A program made the position numbers and the translations under genes. A DNA stretch of 64,000 nucleotides from positions 124,001 through 188,000 of the forward strand of contig NZ_NPKN01000002.1 in assembly GCF_008329435.1 (NCBI RefSeq), written 5' to 3'. Numbering within the stretch: the first letter of the stretch is position 1; every line of letters starts with the position of its first letter. Source of the stretch: Rhodanobacter sp. T12-5. GTDB taxonomy: Bacteria; Pseudomonadota; Gammaproteobacteria; Xanthomonadales; Rhodanobacteraceae. Of this stretch, positions 1-9,916 are shown one piece after another. Under the pieces are notes generated by a model. It did not search any database. It saw only the letters and a list, made by a program, of their open reading frames with translations, and was not told the origin of the DNA.

Positions 1-1
1 G

Positions 2-2140
2 CTGGCGCTGGATTACGCGCTGCGCGAGTCGATCGCCGAGCATGACCGCGCCACGGTGCTGTCGGCGCTGCGCAACCACGGCCGCCGGGTCGGCGCGGCG
101 CGCATGCTGCTGATGGATCTCGACGGCCACATCAGCGCCGACACCGGCAGCGCCGATCCGGACGGCAGGCCCACCGGCAACCATGCCTTGTTTCCGTTTC
201 CGGAATTGCTCAACGGCGTGCTGGAGCATCCGGTCGCCGCCGTGGTGGCGATGGACGGTCATGCGTACTGGATGGTGGTGGTCACGGTGAATGCGCCGCA
301 GCCACTGGCGCTGATCGCTGCCGGCATTCCGATCGACGACCATCTGCTGGCGAACATGCAGCGGCTGTCCACGCTGCCGAAGAACATCGAGCTGATCGCC
401 TCGACCGATCGCGGGCCATGGAAAGTGGTGGCTCGGGGCGACCGCCACGTGCCGCTCAGCGCGCCGTTGTTGCGCGACGGCAAGGCGCTGCCCGCAGCGC
501 CGGTGCTGGTGAAAGTGGGCGGCCGCGAATACGTGGCGCTGGCGCGCCCGTTCGGACGCTCGCCGGGCAACGTGGCCATGGCAGTGGTGATCGGCTATTC
601 GCTGGACGAGGCGCTGGGGCCGTTCCGCTCGGTCACCGCGACCTGGCTGCTGCTGGTGCTGCTCGGTCTGGCCGTCGGCGCGGTGGGTGCGTGGCTGATC
701 GCGCGCGGCGTGGCGCGGCCGCTGGAGGAGCTGGCGGACACTGCGGCACGCATCGCCAGCGGCGACTACACGCCGCCGCCGCCGCGTCGCCGCCACGATG
801 AGCTGGCGCGCCTGGCCGATGCCTTCACGCGCATGCTCGGCGCGATCCGCGAGCGCGAGGAACGCATCCGCTTCCAGGCCGAACACGACGCCATCACCGG
901 TACGCCGAACCGGGTCGCCGCCGAAGCGATCGTGCAGCGCGACCTGGCGACGACGGCGCGCCATTCCGGCGCGCTGCTGATGATCGGACTGGCCCGATTG
1001 CCCGACATCGTCAAGACCATGGGACACACGATCAGCGACCACCTGATGCACGACGCCAGCGTGCAGCTGCAAACGCTGGCGCCTGGCCAGCTGGTCGCCT
1101 GCGCGACCGACAGCCAGCTGCTGCTGTGGCTGCCCGGCGCAGGCCGCAGCGAAGCGATCACGCTGGCGTTTCGCGTGCGCGATGCGCTGGGCCGGCCGTG
1201 GCGCGAGGCCGAGCTGTCGATCGACGCTGCACCGGCGATCGGCATCGCGCTGCACCCGCAACACGGCGCGGACGCCAGCGCGTTGCTGCAGCACGCCGAA
1301 GTGGCGCTGTTCGCGGCGCTCGGCCATGAGGATCCGGTGTCATTCTACGAACCGGCCACCGATCCGCACCGCCCGGCACGGCTGGCCTTGATGGGCGAAC
1401 TGCGCCAGGCGCTGGACGGCGACCAGCTGAGCATTGCCTACCAGCCGCGGCTGGACATCGCGATGGACCGGATCGAAGGGGTCGAAGGGCTGGTGCGCTG
1501 GAACCATCCGCTGCACGGGCCGATGGGTCCGGACGAGTTCGTGCCGCTGGCGGAGAAGACCGGCAACATCCGCCATCTCACCCGCTGGGTGCTGGCCAGC
1601 GGCATCGCGCAGCTGCGCCAATGGATGGACGAGGGCCGCGAGCTGCGGCTGGCGCTCAACCTGTCGGCGCGCGATCTCGATGACGCCGACCTGCCACGGC
1701 GGGTGGCCGCGCTGCTGGGCGCACACGGCGTGCCGGCACGGCGCCTGGTGCTGGAGGTGACCGAAAGCGCGGTGATGGCCGAGCCGGACGCCGCGCTGAA
1801 AGTCTTGCAACGGCTGGCCGCCCAGGACATCGACATCGCCATCGACGATTTCGGTGTCGGCCAGTCCTCGCTGGCCTACCTGCGGCGACTGCCGGTGCGC
1901 GAGCTGAAGATCGACAAATCCTTCGTCGCCCGGCTTGGCGAGGACAGGGAGGATCAGGCGATCGTGCGCGCGATCGTCGACCTCGGTCACCGGCTCGGCT
2001 TTCGCGTGGTCGCCGAAGGCGTGGAAAACTCGACCGCGCTGGACTGCCTGCGCGACATGGGTTGCGATTTCGCCCAGGGTTTCTTCATCGCCCGGCCACT
2101 GGAAGCCGCGGCGCTGCGTGACTTTCTGGACCCGCCGTGA
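2..2140 (+). CDS. Membrane c-di-GMP phosphodiesterase (HAMP, degenerate GGDEF, EAL), 5' end missing
   Basis: The frame is open from base 2, so the true start lies upstream of the window and 712 codons are visible. An extracytoplasmic sensor part (Cache-like, an inference) is followed by one membrane helix near 645-705, a HAMP segment, a GGDEF-like domain and a C-terminal EAL domain. The GGDEF domain has no GGDEF or close variant and should not make c-di-GMP. The EAL domain keeps the metal and catalytic set: EGLVRW in place of EALLRW, NLSARD, LEVTES, DDFGVG, LKIDKSFV and AEGVEN. It is therefore predicted to hydrolyse c-di-GMP, with the GGDEF part as a possible regulator. Its stop overlaps the start of the next gene by four bases (GTGA), so the two are probably co-translated. 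Confidence 0.93.
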   Translation: MALDYALRESIAEHDRATVLSALRNHGRRVGAARMLLMDLDGHISADTGSADPDGRPTGNHALFPFPELLNGVLEHPVAAVVAMDGHAYWMVVVTVNAPQPLALIAAGIPIDDHLLANMQRLSTLPKNIELIASTDRGPWKVVARGDRHVPLSAPLLRDGKALPAAPVLVKVGGREYVALARPFGRSPGNVAMAVVIGYSLDEALGPFRSVTATWLLLVLLGLAVGAVGAWLIARGVARPLEELADTAARIASGDYTPPPPRRRHDELARLADAFTRMLGAIREREERIRFQAEHDAITGTPNRVAAEAIVQRDLATTARHSGALLMIGLARLPDIVKTMGHTISDHLMHDASVQLQTLAPGQLVACATDSQLLLWLPGAGRSEAITLAFRVRDALGRPWREAELSIDAAPAIGIALHPQHGADASALLQHAEVALFAALGHEDPVSFYEPATDPHRPARLALMGELRQALDGDQLSIAYQPRLDIAMDRIEGVEGLVRWNHPLHGPMGPDEFVPLAEKTGNIRHLTRWVLASGIAQLRQWMDEGRELRLALNLSARDLDDADLPRRVAALLGAHGVPARRLVLEVTESAVMAEPDAALKVLQRLAAQDIDIAIDDFGVGQSSLAYLRRLPVRELKIDKSFVARLGEDREDQAIVRAIVDLGHRLGFRVVAEGVENSTALDCLRDMGCDFAQGFFIARPLEAAALRDFLDPP

Positions 2141-3357
2141 CCGTCATGCGCCTGACCAGCATCCTCCTGCTGCTCGCCGCCGCGCCGGCGTGCGCCAAGG
2201 CGCAGAACCTGCAGTGGCACGGTTACCTCGACTACCGCCTGGTGGCCGGGTCCAGCGCACCGAACTGGACCGACGGCGGGCTGGGCAAGCTGCGTTGGGA
2301 CGGCCACGGTGTTTCCGCGCGCTTCGGCGGTGCGGCGCTGCTGGCCACGGCGCAACTGAGCCCGGAGTTGCTCGGCGTGGCCAGCGCGCAGTTCCAGACC
2401 AGCGATCGCCGCGGCATCGATCTCACCGAAGCGTGGCTGCGCTATCGCCCCGTGTCGACCACACCGTGGCGCTGGTCGCTGCGCGGCGGCTTGTTTTTCC
2501 CCGCAGTGTCGCTGGAGAACGACGGCATCGGCTGGACCAGCCCGTACACGCTCACGCCATCGGCGATCAACAGTTGGGTCGGCGAGGAGCTGCGCTCCAC
2601 CGGCGCGGAATTCCGGCTGGAACGGCGTGGTCGCTCGATGTCGGTGGAGGCCGCGGTGACTGCCTTCGTCGGCAACGATCCGGCCGGCGAGCAACTGGCC
2701 GCGCGCGGATGGTCGCTGAGCGACCTGGTCTACGGTTTGGGCAGCAGCATGCGCGAACCCGACCTGGCTGCGCGCGACGGGCCGCCGCCGCGACGCTACG
2801 ACGCGTTCGTCGAGACCGATCACCGGATCGGCTGGCAAGGCGAGCTCACCGTGCGCGCCGACGATGTCTCGCGACTGACCCTGCTGCACTACGACAACCG
2901 CGCCGACCCGACCACATCGACGATGTTCGAAGGCCAACGGATCTTTTCCTGGCACACGCGTTTCTGGAGCCTGGGCGAACGCACGCGAATGGGCGATTGG
3001 GTGCTGATCGGCCAGGCGATCCGCGGCAGCACCGCGATCGTGCCCAGCCCGTTCTTCCATACCGAGACCGGCTTCTGGTCGGCGTTCGCAATGGTCGCCC
3101 GCGAGCAGGGCCGCTGGCGGCCGGCGCTGCGCCTGGAAATGTTCGGTACCCGCCAACGTCCCGACTCGCTGGCCGAGCGCGCCAACGAGCACGGCCGCGC
3201 ACTGACCGCCGCGCTCAACTGGCAGCCACGCAGCTGGCTGCGCGTCACCGGCGAGCTGATCGCCCTGGACAGCTCGCGCACCGAGCGCCGCCACCTCGGC
3301 CTGGCCGAATCGTCGTTCGACCTGCAGGCACAGCTGGGTGCGCGGCTGGTGTTTTGA
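2137..3357 (+). CDS. Predicted outer-membrane beta-barrel protein
   Basis: 406 residues. The GTG start overlaps the upstream stop (GTGA); an ATG nine bases further on is an alternative, and both give a clear signal peptide (MRLTSILLLLAAAPACAKA, cleaved before QN). The rest alternates polar and apolar residues with many W/Y/R, as in transmembrane beta strands, and the chain ends in LGARLVF with the terminal phenylalanine typical of outer-membrane proteins assembled by BAM. I do not recognise a specific family. Coupling to an EAL-domain membrane protein suggests a shared envelope or surface function, but the substrate cannot be told. A poorly characterised porin is the simplest reading. Confidence 0.8.
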   Translation: MTVMRLTSILLLLAAAPACAKAQNLQWHGYLDYRLVAGSSAPNWTDGGLGKLRWDGHGVSARFGGAALLATAQLSPELLGVASAQFQTSDRRGIDLTEAWLRYRPVSTTPWRWSLRGGLFFPAVSLENDGIGWTSPYTLTPSAINSWVGEELRSTGAEFRLERRGRSMSVEAAVTAFVGNDPAGEQLAARGWSLSDLVYGLGSSMREPDLAARDGPPPRRYDAFVETDHRIGWQGELTVRADDVSRLTLLHYDNRADPTTSTMFEGQRIFSWHTRFWSLGERTRMGDWVLIGQAIRGSTAIVPSPFFHTETGFWSAFAMVAREQGRWRPALRLEMFGTRQRPDSLAERANEHGRALTAALNWQPRSWLRVTGELIALDSSRTERRHLGLAESSFDLQAQLGARLVF

Positions 3358-3366
3358 TGTGCCGGA

Positions 3367-4191
3367 TCAACCCGCGCTGTGCGCCCCTGCCGGCGGCATC
3401 TGGCCGGTCAGCTCGGCACGGATCGCGCGCAGCTTCGCCTTGATCTTCGCCTCGTTGGCAGGGCCGACACGCAACAGCAGCCTCTGCCCCGCCGACAACG
3501 ATTCCAGCGCGGGATCGGCGTAGACATAGAACGCCTGCGGGTGCACCACCGCCGGCGGGCTGGTCGGCTCCGGCGCGGCCAGCAGGTTGTCGATCGCCAC
3601 GACCAGGCGATCGTTGAAATAACCCTTCGGATAACCCAGTTGCTCGTACGCCTTCTGGAACAGCGGATAAGCGTGCACGTACCAGGCGACCAGCGCCTTC
3701 GGATCGGTGGCCTCAACGATCCGCATGTAGGGCGCATAGCGTCTCGCGTTGCCGGCACCGATCACCGTGCTTCCGTCCACCTCGTCGGTGACGAACGCGC
3801 CTTTCGGCGTGTGCACCGGCAGCATCATGGTGCCCAGGCTTCTACGCGGCAATGCGTCGATGGTCGCCACGATGCGCGCAATGACCTGCTGGCGCAGCAG
3901 CGACGACAAGTCGCTGTCGCCGGCCAAGGCGGCCAGCGCTGCCGCCACACTGGCGTCACTGGCGTCGAGCTCCGGCAACGGAGCGGTCGAGGCGGGCGCC
4001 GGCCCGCTGTTGGCCTGGGTGATCGGATGCTGGATGGGGGCCGGCGCGGTGCTCGCGACGGCCGGCGGCGGTGGCGCGGACAACACGGGCGCCTGCCTGC
4101 CCTTGCCCAGGAAATACAGCCCCGCCACGACGATGCCCAACAGCACCACCAGTCCCGCGATCCAGCTTCCCACCGACGATTGCTTTCTCAT
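3367..4191 (-). CDS. DUF3014 family membrane-anchored protein
   Basis: 274 residues from the ATG at 4191, which has a GGGAG ribosome-binding site; a start ten codons upstream is possible but less well placed. One N-terminal membrane helix (WIAGLVVLLGIVVAGLYFLG) is followed by a Pro/Ala-rich linker and a soluble domain containing the DUF3014 hallmarks (LSSLLRQQ, RRYAPYMRIVEATDPKALV, LGYPKGYFNDRLV). The bulk of the protein should lie in the periplasm. Members of this proteobacterial family have no established function. It lies 89 bp downstream of the ABC exporter on the same strand and may be transcribed with it. Confidence 0.85.
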   Translation of the reverse strand: MRKQSSVGSWIAGLVVLLGIVVAGLYFLGKGRQAPVLSAPPPPAVASTAPAPIQHPITQANSGPAPASTAPLPELDASDASVAAALAALAGDSDLSSLLRQQVIARIVATIDALPRRSLGTMMLPVHTPKGAFVTDEVDGSTVIGAGNARRYAPYMRIVEATDPKALVAWYVHAYPLFQKAYEQLGYPKGYFNDRLVVAIDNLLAAPEPTSPPAVVHPQAFYVYADPALESLSAGQRLLLRVGPANEAKIKAKLRAIRAELTGQMPPAGAHSAG

Positions 4192-4280
4192 CAAGGCTCC
4201 CTTTTTTCGCTTCACCAGCAACCTTGGACTGGCATGCGCGTCATTTGTTCACCACCGCCCATCCTGCCCGTTACCGCCGA

Positions 4281-5042
4281 TCACGCCTTCAGGCGATAGC
4301 CGCTGCGGAAGATCCACCACACCGCCACCAGGCAAGCCACCAGGAACACCAGGGTCATCCCCAGGCTGACGCCCACGCCGACATCGGAGACGCCGTAAAA
4401 GCTCCAGCGGAATCCGCTGATCAGGTACACCACCGGATTGAACAGGGTGACCTTCTGCCAGAACGGCGGCAGCATGTGGATCGAATAGAAACTGCCGCCG
4501 AGGAAGGTCAGCGGCGTCACCACCAGCAGCGGCACCAGTTGCAGCTTCTCGAAGTTGTCGGCCCAGATGCCGATGATGAAACCGAACAGGCTGAAGGTGA
4601 TCGCCGTGAGTATCAGGAACGCCAGCATCCACAGCGGATGCTCGATCTGGAACGACACGAACAGCCGCGCGGTGACCAGGATGATCAGGCCCAGGATGAT
4701 CGACTTGCTCGCGGCGGCGCCCACATAGCCGGCCACGATCTCCAACGCGGACACCGGCGCCGACAGGATCTCGTAGATCGTGCCCACGAACTTCGGGAAG
4801 TAGATGCCGAACGAGGCGTTCGAGATGCTCTGCGTCAGCAACGACAGCATGATCAGCCCCGGCACGATGAACGCGCCGTAGCTGACGCCGTCGATCCCGT
4901 TCATGTGCGAACCGATCGCCGCGCCGAACACCACGAAGTACAGCGAAGTGGAGATCACCGGCGAGACGATGCTCTGCAGCAACGTGCGCCAGGTGCGCGC
5001 CATTTCGAACAGGTAGATCGCACGGATGGCATAGATGTTCAT
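4281..5042 (-). CDS. yadH: ABC-2 type transporter permease, YadH type
   Basis: 253 residues with six predicted membrane helices, matching the usual length of YadH/ABC-2 permeases. Segments such as [20 protein letters not shown] and [20 protein letters not shown] are characteristic of the family. The ATG at 5042 overlaps the stop of the ATPase gene (ATGA), so the two subunits are translationally coupled and form one exporter. The substrate is unknown; the family is related to drug and polysaccharide exporters, but E. coli YadGH has no firmly assigned cargo. Confidence 0.92.
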   Translation of the reverse strand: MNIYAIRAIYLFEMARTWRTLLQSIVSPVISTSLYFVVFGAAIGSHMNGIDGVSYGAFIVPGLIMLSLLTQSISNASFGIYFPKFVGTIYEILSAPVSALEIVAGYVGAAASKSIILGLIILVTARLFVSFQIEHPLWMLAFLILTAITFSLFGFIIGIWADNFEKLQLVPLLVVTPLTFLGGSFYSIHMLPPFWQKVTLFNPVVYLISGFRWSFYGVSDVGVGVSLGMTLVFLVACLVAVWWIFRSGYRLKA

Positions 5043-5965
5043 GCGCGCTCCCTCACCAGGTTGACGAAGATATCCTCCAGCGAACTCTGGCTGGTCTTGA
5101 GATCCTTGAAGTCGATGCCGGCCTCGCCGAGTCGTCGCAACAGCACGTCGATGCCGGTGTGCTCGCCTTGCGCGTCGAACGTGTAGACCAGTTGGTTGCC
5201 ATCGGCCGACAGTTCCAGCGGATAGCCGGACAGCGCTGCAGGAATGCTTTCCAGCGGCCCCTGCAACTGCAGCGTCAACTTTTTGCGGCCGAGCTTGTTC
5301 ATCAGCTCGGCCTTTTCCTCGACCAGGATCAGTTCGCCCTTGTTGATCACCCCGATGCGATCGGCCATCTCTTCGGCCTCGTCGATGTAGTGGGTGGTCA
5401 GGATGATGGTGACGCCGGTGGCGCGCAGCGCGCGCACCATCGCCCACATGTCGCGGCGAAGCTCGACGTCGACGCCGGCGGTGGGCTCGTCCAGGAACAG
5501 GATCTGCGGTTCGTGCGAGAGCGCCTTGGCGATCATCACGCGCCGCTTCATGCCGCCGGACAGGGTCATCAGCTTGCTGTCCTTCTTGCCCCACAGCGAG
5601 AGGTCCTTCAGCACCTTCTCGATATGCGCCGGGTTGGCGCTCCTGCCGAACAGGCCGCGGCTGAAGCTGACCGTGTTCCACACCGTCTCGAAGGCGTCGG
5701 TGGTCAGCTCCTGCGGCACCAGGCCGATCTTGGCGCGCGCGGCGCGGTAGTCGCGAACCACGTCGTGGCCATCGGCGATCACGCTGCCTTCGCTGGGATT
5801 GACGATGCCGCAGATGATGCTGATCAGGGTGGTCTTGCCCGCCCCGTTGGGGCCGAGCAAGGCGAAGATTTCGCCGTGGCGGATGTCCAGGTCAATCCGC
5901 TTCAGCGCCTGGAATCCGGAGGCGTAGGTCTTGCCGAGTTGTCGGACGGAAATGATCGGCTGCAC
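5039..5965 (-). CDS. yadG: ABC transporter ATP-binding protein, YadG type
   Basis: 308 residues from a GTG at 5965 that has an AAGGAG site five bases upstream; longer readings to about 6082 lack family similarity and a Shine-Dalgarno sequence. Motifs in order: Walker [10 protein letters not shown]-loop VPQE, signature LSGGMKRR, Walker [13 protein letters not shown] and the H-loop in ILTTHY. The C-terminal extension of about 80 residues is typical of exporter ATPases in this group, and the length equals that of E. coli YadG. It energises the YadH-type permease encoded immediately downstream. Nothing visible identifies a regulator. Confidence 0.94.
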   Translation of the reverse strand: MQPIISVRQLGKTYASGFQALKRIDLDIRHGEIFALLGPNGAGKTTLISIICGIVNPSEGSVIADGHDVVRDYRAARAKIGLVPQELTTDAFETVWNTVSFSRGLFGRSANPAHIEKVLKDLSLWGKKDSKLMTLSGGMKRRVMIAKALSHEPQILFLDEPTAGVDVELRRDMWAMVRALRATGVTIILTTHYIDEAEEMADRIGVINKGELILVEEKAELMNKLGRKKLTLQLQGPLESIPAALSGYPLELSADGNQLVYTFDAQGEHTGIDVLLRRLGEAGIDFKDLKTSQSSLEDIFVNLVRERA

Positions 5966-6477
5966 GCGATCTCCTTCGCTGGGGGTGATCCGGGGAACCG
6001 CGATGGTATGCCCGGACCAGCTTCGCGACCACCCCGTCGCGACCGGTACTTGCTGGTCGTCCGCTCGAAGCGGCACTCGCATGTGGCCGGTCCCGGTGGG
6101 CCGTGGCTATCCGACGCCCAAGTCGCTGGTATGCGGCCATCGCCGCTGGGAGGGATCGTTCGGGCGCAGTGCGCGCCGGAGATATTCAACTCGGACGTGC
6201 CGGGAGCGGCTGGGCCGAGGATAGTTGTCTGCTGTTTGTCACCGCCGTCGTGCCGTTTCTCGGCGGCTGGCGCATGACCACGATTCAACGGTTTTATGGC
6301 AAGGCGACCATCCTGGTGTGCAGCAAGCGGATGGGGATCCCCGTGACCGGACTCGCGCCTTCCCGGAGGATTGACTGAACCGGCATGCCGATGGCCGCAT
6401 TCGCCCCGACCACGATCGTGTCGCTGCCGGGGCGGTCGGCGATCACTGCGCAGGCAACTCCTGTTCCGATGCGCCGA
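5966..6477. other. Intergenic stretch without a convincing gene
   Basis: 512 bp between the exporter operon and the CsbD-like gene, both leftward. It should hold the exporter promoter just above 5965. Several short frames are open on both strands, as expected at high GC, but none has a ribosome-binding site with recognisable protein sequence. No strong inverted repeat was seen. Confidence 0.5.
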
Positions 6478-6657
6478 TCAATGTTTGTTCTTGCGGAGGT
6501 CGTCAGCGGCCTTGCCGACTTCCTTCTGCACCTTGCCGGCATTTTTCTCCAGATTGCCGGCTGCCTCCTTGGCATGGTTCCCGGTGACCTTGCCGGCACC
6601 TTCCTTCAGTGCACCCTTGACCTCGTGTTTGGTACCTTCTACGCGATTCTTGTCCAC
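6478..6657 (-). CDS. CsbD family small stress-associated protein
   Basis: 59 residues beginning at a GTG (6657) preceded by GGAG about seven bases away. The product starts MDKNRVEGTKHEVKGALKEG and continues with GAGKVTGN, a conserved CsbD pattern, followed by Lys/Ala-rich amphipathic helices. CsbD/YjbJ-type proteins are abundant small soluble proteins induced by general stress, with unknown molecular function. It is monocistronic as far as can be seen. The gene is easy to overlook because it is short and begins with GTG. Confidence 0.85.
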   Translation of the reverse strand: MDKNRVEGTKHEVKGALKEGAGKVTGNHAKEAAGNLEKNAGKVQKEVGKAADDLRKNKH

Positions 6658-6881
6658 GCACCATCTCCGCTATGCGCCTGCAACATTGCAGACAGGAACC
6701 CTTATAGGGATGTGCAAGTAGGCTGTGCGTGACCGTGATGTTGGAAGGACGTTGACTGATCGGCATCGTTCATCAAGCGCGACAGCGCCGTCACGACGCG
6801 CTCGTTCATCGCCCACCGACACGGCACTGCCATACTGCTCGCGTCGATCGCTTCCGTGATTCTCCCGCCAAGGAAACGCGC

Positions 6882-7415
6882 ATGCTCCACGCCATGCTCA
6901 TGACCCTCGTGATGGCTGTCTCCACGCCCATCGGACTGCCGACGCTGCCCAACGAGCCCGTGCCTGAGCTCGATCTCGCCAGCTATGCCGGCCAGTGGCA
7001 CGAGATCGCGCACCTGCCCATGTTCTTCGAGCGCAAATGCCTGCAGGCCGTCACCGCCCGCTATACGCCCATGCCGGACGGAACCATCCATGTCCGCAAT
7101 GCCTGCCAGACCCGTGATGGCAGGCAGACCGTCGACGGTGTCGCAAAAATCATGGATGGCCAACCTGCTGTGTTCAAGGTGCGTTTCGCACCCGCCTGGC
7201 TCGGCTGGTTGCCGCGGGCATGGGCTCCCTACTGGGTGATCGAAGTGGGCCCCGATTACCAATGGGCCGTAGTCGGCAGCCCCAGCCGCAAGTACCTGTG
7301 GATACTGGCGCGCCGCCCCGACATGCGGCGTGCGCTGTTCGAAAATATCAAGGACCGCGCCCGTCGACGCGGCTACGCGGTGGAAGACCTGATGATCATG
7401 GCGCCGCTGGATTGA
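6882..7415 (+). CDS. blc: Lipocalin (Blc-type)
   Basis: 177 residues, ATG at 6882 with AAGGAAA upstream. The lipocalin signature YAGQWHEIAHLPMFFERKC covers residues 35-53, with the invariant G-x-W, and the C-terminal part (YLWILARRP) matches strand H of bacterial lipocalins. Bacterial Blc proteins bind lysophospholipids or fatty acids at the outer membrane. The N-terminus here is hydrophobic (residues 1-20) but has no lipobox cysteine, so it is more likely a secreted or periplasmic protein than a lipoprotein. Cys50 and Cys74 could form a disulfide. Confidence 0.92.
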   Translation: MLHAMLMTLVMAVSTPIGLPTLPNEPVPELDLASYAGQWHEIAHLPMFFERKCLQAVTARYTPMPDGTIHVRNACQTRDGRQTVDGVAKIMDGQPAVFKVRFAPAWLGWLPRAWAPYWVIEVGPDYQWAVVGSPSRKYLWILARRPDMRRALFENIKDRARRRGYAVEDLMIMAPLD

Positions 7416-7560
7416 CCGCGTCGCGTGGCCGCGCCGACCAGGCCGCCGTCGCCCATTCGAACCGGGGCCGCCACGCCGGGCACGCCGCTCACGTCACCGC
7501 GACGTGCGACACCCGAGTCTGACGACGCGCCACTGCGCGATCGAAACCCGTGGAACCGGC

Positions 7561-8775
7561 ATGGACCTGAAAAGCGGTTATCCGTTCTGGGCAATCAAGA
7601 ACGGCCTGATGTATGTCTTTCCGCAACTGCGACAGGATCGGCACTGCGACGTGGCGGTGATCGGTGGCGGCATCAGCGGCGCGCTGATCGCCAACGAACT
7701 GGCCGAACACGGCCACGATGTCGTCGTGGTCGAGCAGCGCGACATCGGCTGGGGCAGTTCCGCCGCCAGTACCGCGTTGCTGCAGTACGAGATCGATACC
7801 CACATGACCGAGCTGGCCGCGCGCTTCGGCGAGGCCGATGCGGTGCTGGCGTACCGCGCCTGCGCCGATGCCATAGGACTGCTGCAGGCGCTCGCCGGCG
7901 AGGTGCGCGACGTCGATTTCGCGTGCATGCGCAGCCTGTACTACGCCAGCCGGCGCCGCGATGTCGAGGTGCTGCGGGCCGAGTTTGCGCTGCGCCGGAA
8001 GCACGGCCTCGACGTCAGCTGGGTCGGGGCCGCAGGCCTGCACGCGGACTACGGCATCGACGCGCCCGGCGCGATCCTCAGCCAGCTCGCCGCCCGCATC
8101 GATCCCTACCGCATGGCATGGCGCCTGTTCGAGCGACTGGAAAAGCGCGGCAGCGGCGTATTCGACCGCACCTGCATCGAGCGCATCACCGCGGGGACGC
8201 GCGGGGTCACCCTGCACACCGGTGACGGTGTGCGTTTGCGCGCGGGACACGCGGTATTCGCCGCCGGCTACGCCAGCCAGCATTGGCTGGAGCAACGCGT
8301 GGCCAGCAACCGCAGCAGCTACGCCTTCATCACCGATCCGCTCGATCCGGCCCGCCTGCGCGGGCTGACCGATACGATGGCGTGGGAATCGGCGCGACCA
8401 TATCTCTACCTGCGCAGCACCGGCGACGGCCGCCTGCTGGTCGGCGGCGAGGACGATGCCATCGACATTCCGTCGCGGCGCGACGCACGAGTGGACAGCA
8501 AGGCACGCCGACTGGTCCGCAAGGTCGCCCGGGCCATCCCGGGCTTGGCGCTTGAACCCGCCTTCGCCTGGGCCGGCACGTTTGCCGAGACCGACGATGG
8601 CCTGCCGTTCTTCGGCCCACATCCGCAATACGGCCCGCGCGTGCAGTTCGCCATGGCCTATGGCGGCAACGGCATCACCTACAGCATGTTGGGGGCCGGC
8701 CTGCTGCGCGCACTGATCGAACGACGCCGGCACCCGCTGGCGAAACTTTTTTCGTTTGAACGACAGGACCGCTGA
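7561..8775 (+). CDS. FAD-dependent oxidoreductase, DAO/glycine oxidase-like
   Basis: 404 residues from the ATG at 7561 (GGAACC upstream; the frame stays open further 5' without supporting sequence). The FAD-binding Rossmann motif VIGGGISG is at 33-40, followed by an acidic residue at the second strand end (VVVEQRDIGWGSS), and the C-terminal flavin-contact segment MAYGGNGITYS is present. This is the D-amino-acid oxidase superfamily: oxidation of an amine or amino acid with FAD, in the cytoplasm. The substrate cannot be read from sequence. Its right-hand neighbour on the opposite strand is an asparaginase, which would fit amino-acid catabolism, but they are convergent rather than co-transcribed. 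Confidence 0.9.
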   Translation: MDLKSGYPFWAIKNGLMYVFPQLRQDRHCDVAVIGGGISGALIANELAEHGHDVVVVEQRDIGWGSSAASTALLQYEIDTHMTELAARFGEADAVLAYRACADAIGLLQALAGEVRDVDFACMRSLYYASRRRDVEVLRAEFALRRKHGLDVSWVGAAGLHADYGIDAPGAILSQLAARIDPYRMAWRLFERLEKRGSGVFDRTCIERITAGTRGVTLHTGDGVRLRAGHAVFAAGYASQHWLEQRVASNRSSYAFITDPLDPARLRGLTDTMAWESARPYLYLRSTGDGRLLVGGEDDAIDIPSRRDARVDSKARRLVRKVARAIPGLALEPAFAWAGTFAETDDGLPFFGPHPQYGPRVQFAMAYGGNGITYSMLGAGLLRALIERRRHPLAKLFSFERQDR

Positions 8776-8809
8776 CGGTGCCGCTGGCGCGAGCCACCAA
8801 CCGGTCGCC

Positions 8810-9769
8810 TCAATCCACCGGAAAAATCTCGCCAGGCGCCAGCCCGAGGCCCAGGCCGACCATCAACCGCAGACGCGCCTTCAGCGGCTGCAGGTTGCCC
8901 ACCGGAAGCAGGCCCGCGGCGATCAGGTCGCTCTCGGCGCCAATGCCGCGGTAGGTCGATGTCAGCACCGGCCCGGCCGTGCACCGGCTGGCCAGCACCA
9001 CCGGCATGCGCCGCGCCAGTTCGACCAGCACCGTCGCTGCGGCAGGCGGCACGTGGCCACCGCCCATGCCGGCGATCACCAGTCCATCGGCGTAACTGCC
9101 GGCCGCCTCGGCGAGCCGGCCATCGTCGCCGCTGCCCATGACCAGCAATTCGACCCGGTGCGGCAGCGCGGACGGTCGCCCCAACGGTCCGCCCCACGAC
9201 GGCCCCCACAATCGCACCCGCCCTTCGCTGACGATGCCGACCGGGCCGAAGCCCGGGCTGGCAAACGCCGCCGGTCGGGTCGAATGCACTTTGCCGACCC
9301 AGCGGGCCGCGTGGATCTCGTCGCCCATCACCACCAAGGGCCCCAGCGCGGCGGCTTCGGCACAGGTTGCCACCGCGATCGCCGCCGCGATATTTGCCGG
9401 GCCGTCCGACCCTGGCACGACGTTCGGGCGCATGGCCCCGGTGAGCACCACCGGTACCGTTGCCGCGCACGTCAAGGCGAACAGGTAGGCCGTCTCTTCC
9501 AGGCTGTCGGTACCCTGCGCAATCACCACGCCGTCGATACCTGGCGCCGTCGCCGCCAGCGACTCGACCATCACCACCAGCCCCAGCACATCGGCCGGCG
9601 ACATCGCCCGGCTCGGCATCGAAAGCGCGTCGATCGCGACCACCTCGACCTCTGGCGTCAGCGTCGCCCGCTGCAGCAACTCAGCCGCACCACCGGACGG
9701 ACTGAACCGGCCCGTCGCATCGGCGTGGCCGGCGATCGTGCCGCCGCAGGCAATGAAAGCCACTCGCAT
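8810..9769 (-). CDS. L-asparaginase (bacterial type I/II fold), cytoplasmic
   Basis: 319 residues, ATG at 9769 with GAGGTGG eight bases upstream. Both threonine motifs of the family are present: CGGTIAG (Thr11) and GTDSLEET (Thr87, Asp88), and Lys160 sits where the catalytic-triad lysine is expected. There is no signal peptide, so the enzyme should act in the cytoplasm, hydrolysing asparagine to aspartate and ammonia. The length is normal. It faces the DAO-type oxidase gene tail to tail. Confidence 0.93.
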   Translation of the reverse strand: MRVAFIACGGTIAGHADATGRFSPSGGAAELLQRATLTPEVEVVAIDALSMPSRAMSPADVLGLVVMVESLAATAPGIDGVVIAQGTDSLEETAYLFALTCAATVPVVLTGAMRPNVVPGSDGPANIAAAIAVATCAEAAALGPLVVMGDEIHAARWVGKVHSTRPAAFASPGFGPVGIVSEGRVRLWGPSWGGPLGRPSALPHRVELLVMGSGDDGRLAEAAGSYADGLVIAGMGGGHVPPAAATVLVELARRMPVVLASRCTAGPVLTSTYRGIGAESDLIAAGLLPVGNLQPLKARLRLMVGLGLGLAPGEIFPVD

Positions 9770-9916
9770 GTCTGTTCCACCTCATAGGGACCGGCCCGTG
9801 CGATGCGATCGCCTCGCCGGCGCAGGAAGAGCAACAGGTAACCCGATCAACTCTCCTTGTCAAAACCGGCCTGGTCAAAGCCGGCGCGGGCAGGCGCACA
9901 TTCGCCAATCCCGACG

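Noticed and set aside
6294-6599. Minus-strand frame with DTIVVGANAAIGMPVQS
   Set aside because: Partly overlaps the CsbD-like gene in another frame, has no start signal, and matches no family known to me.
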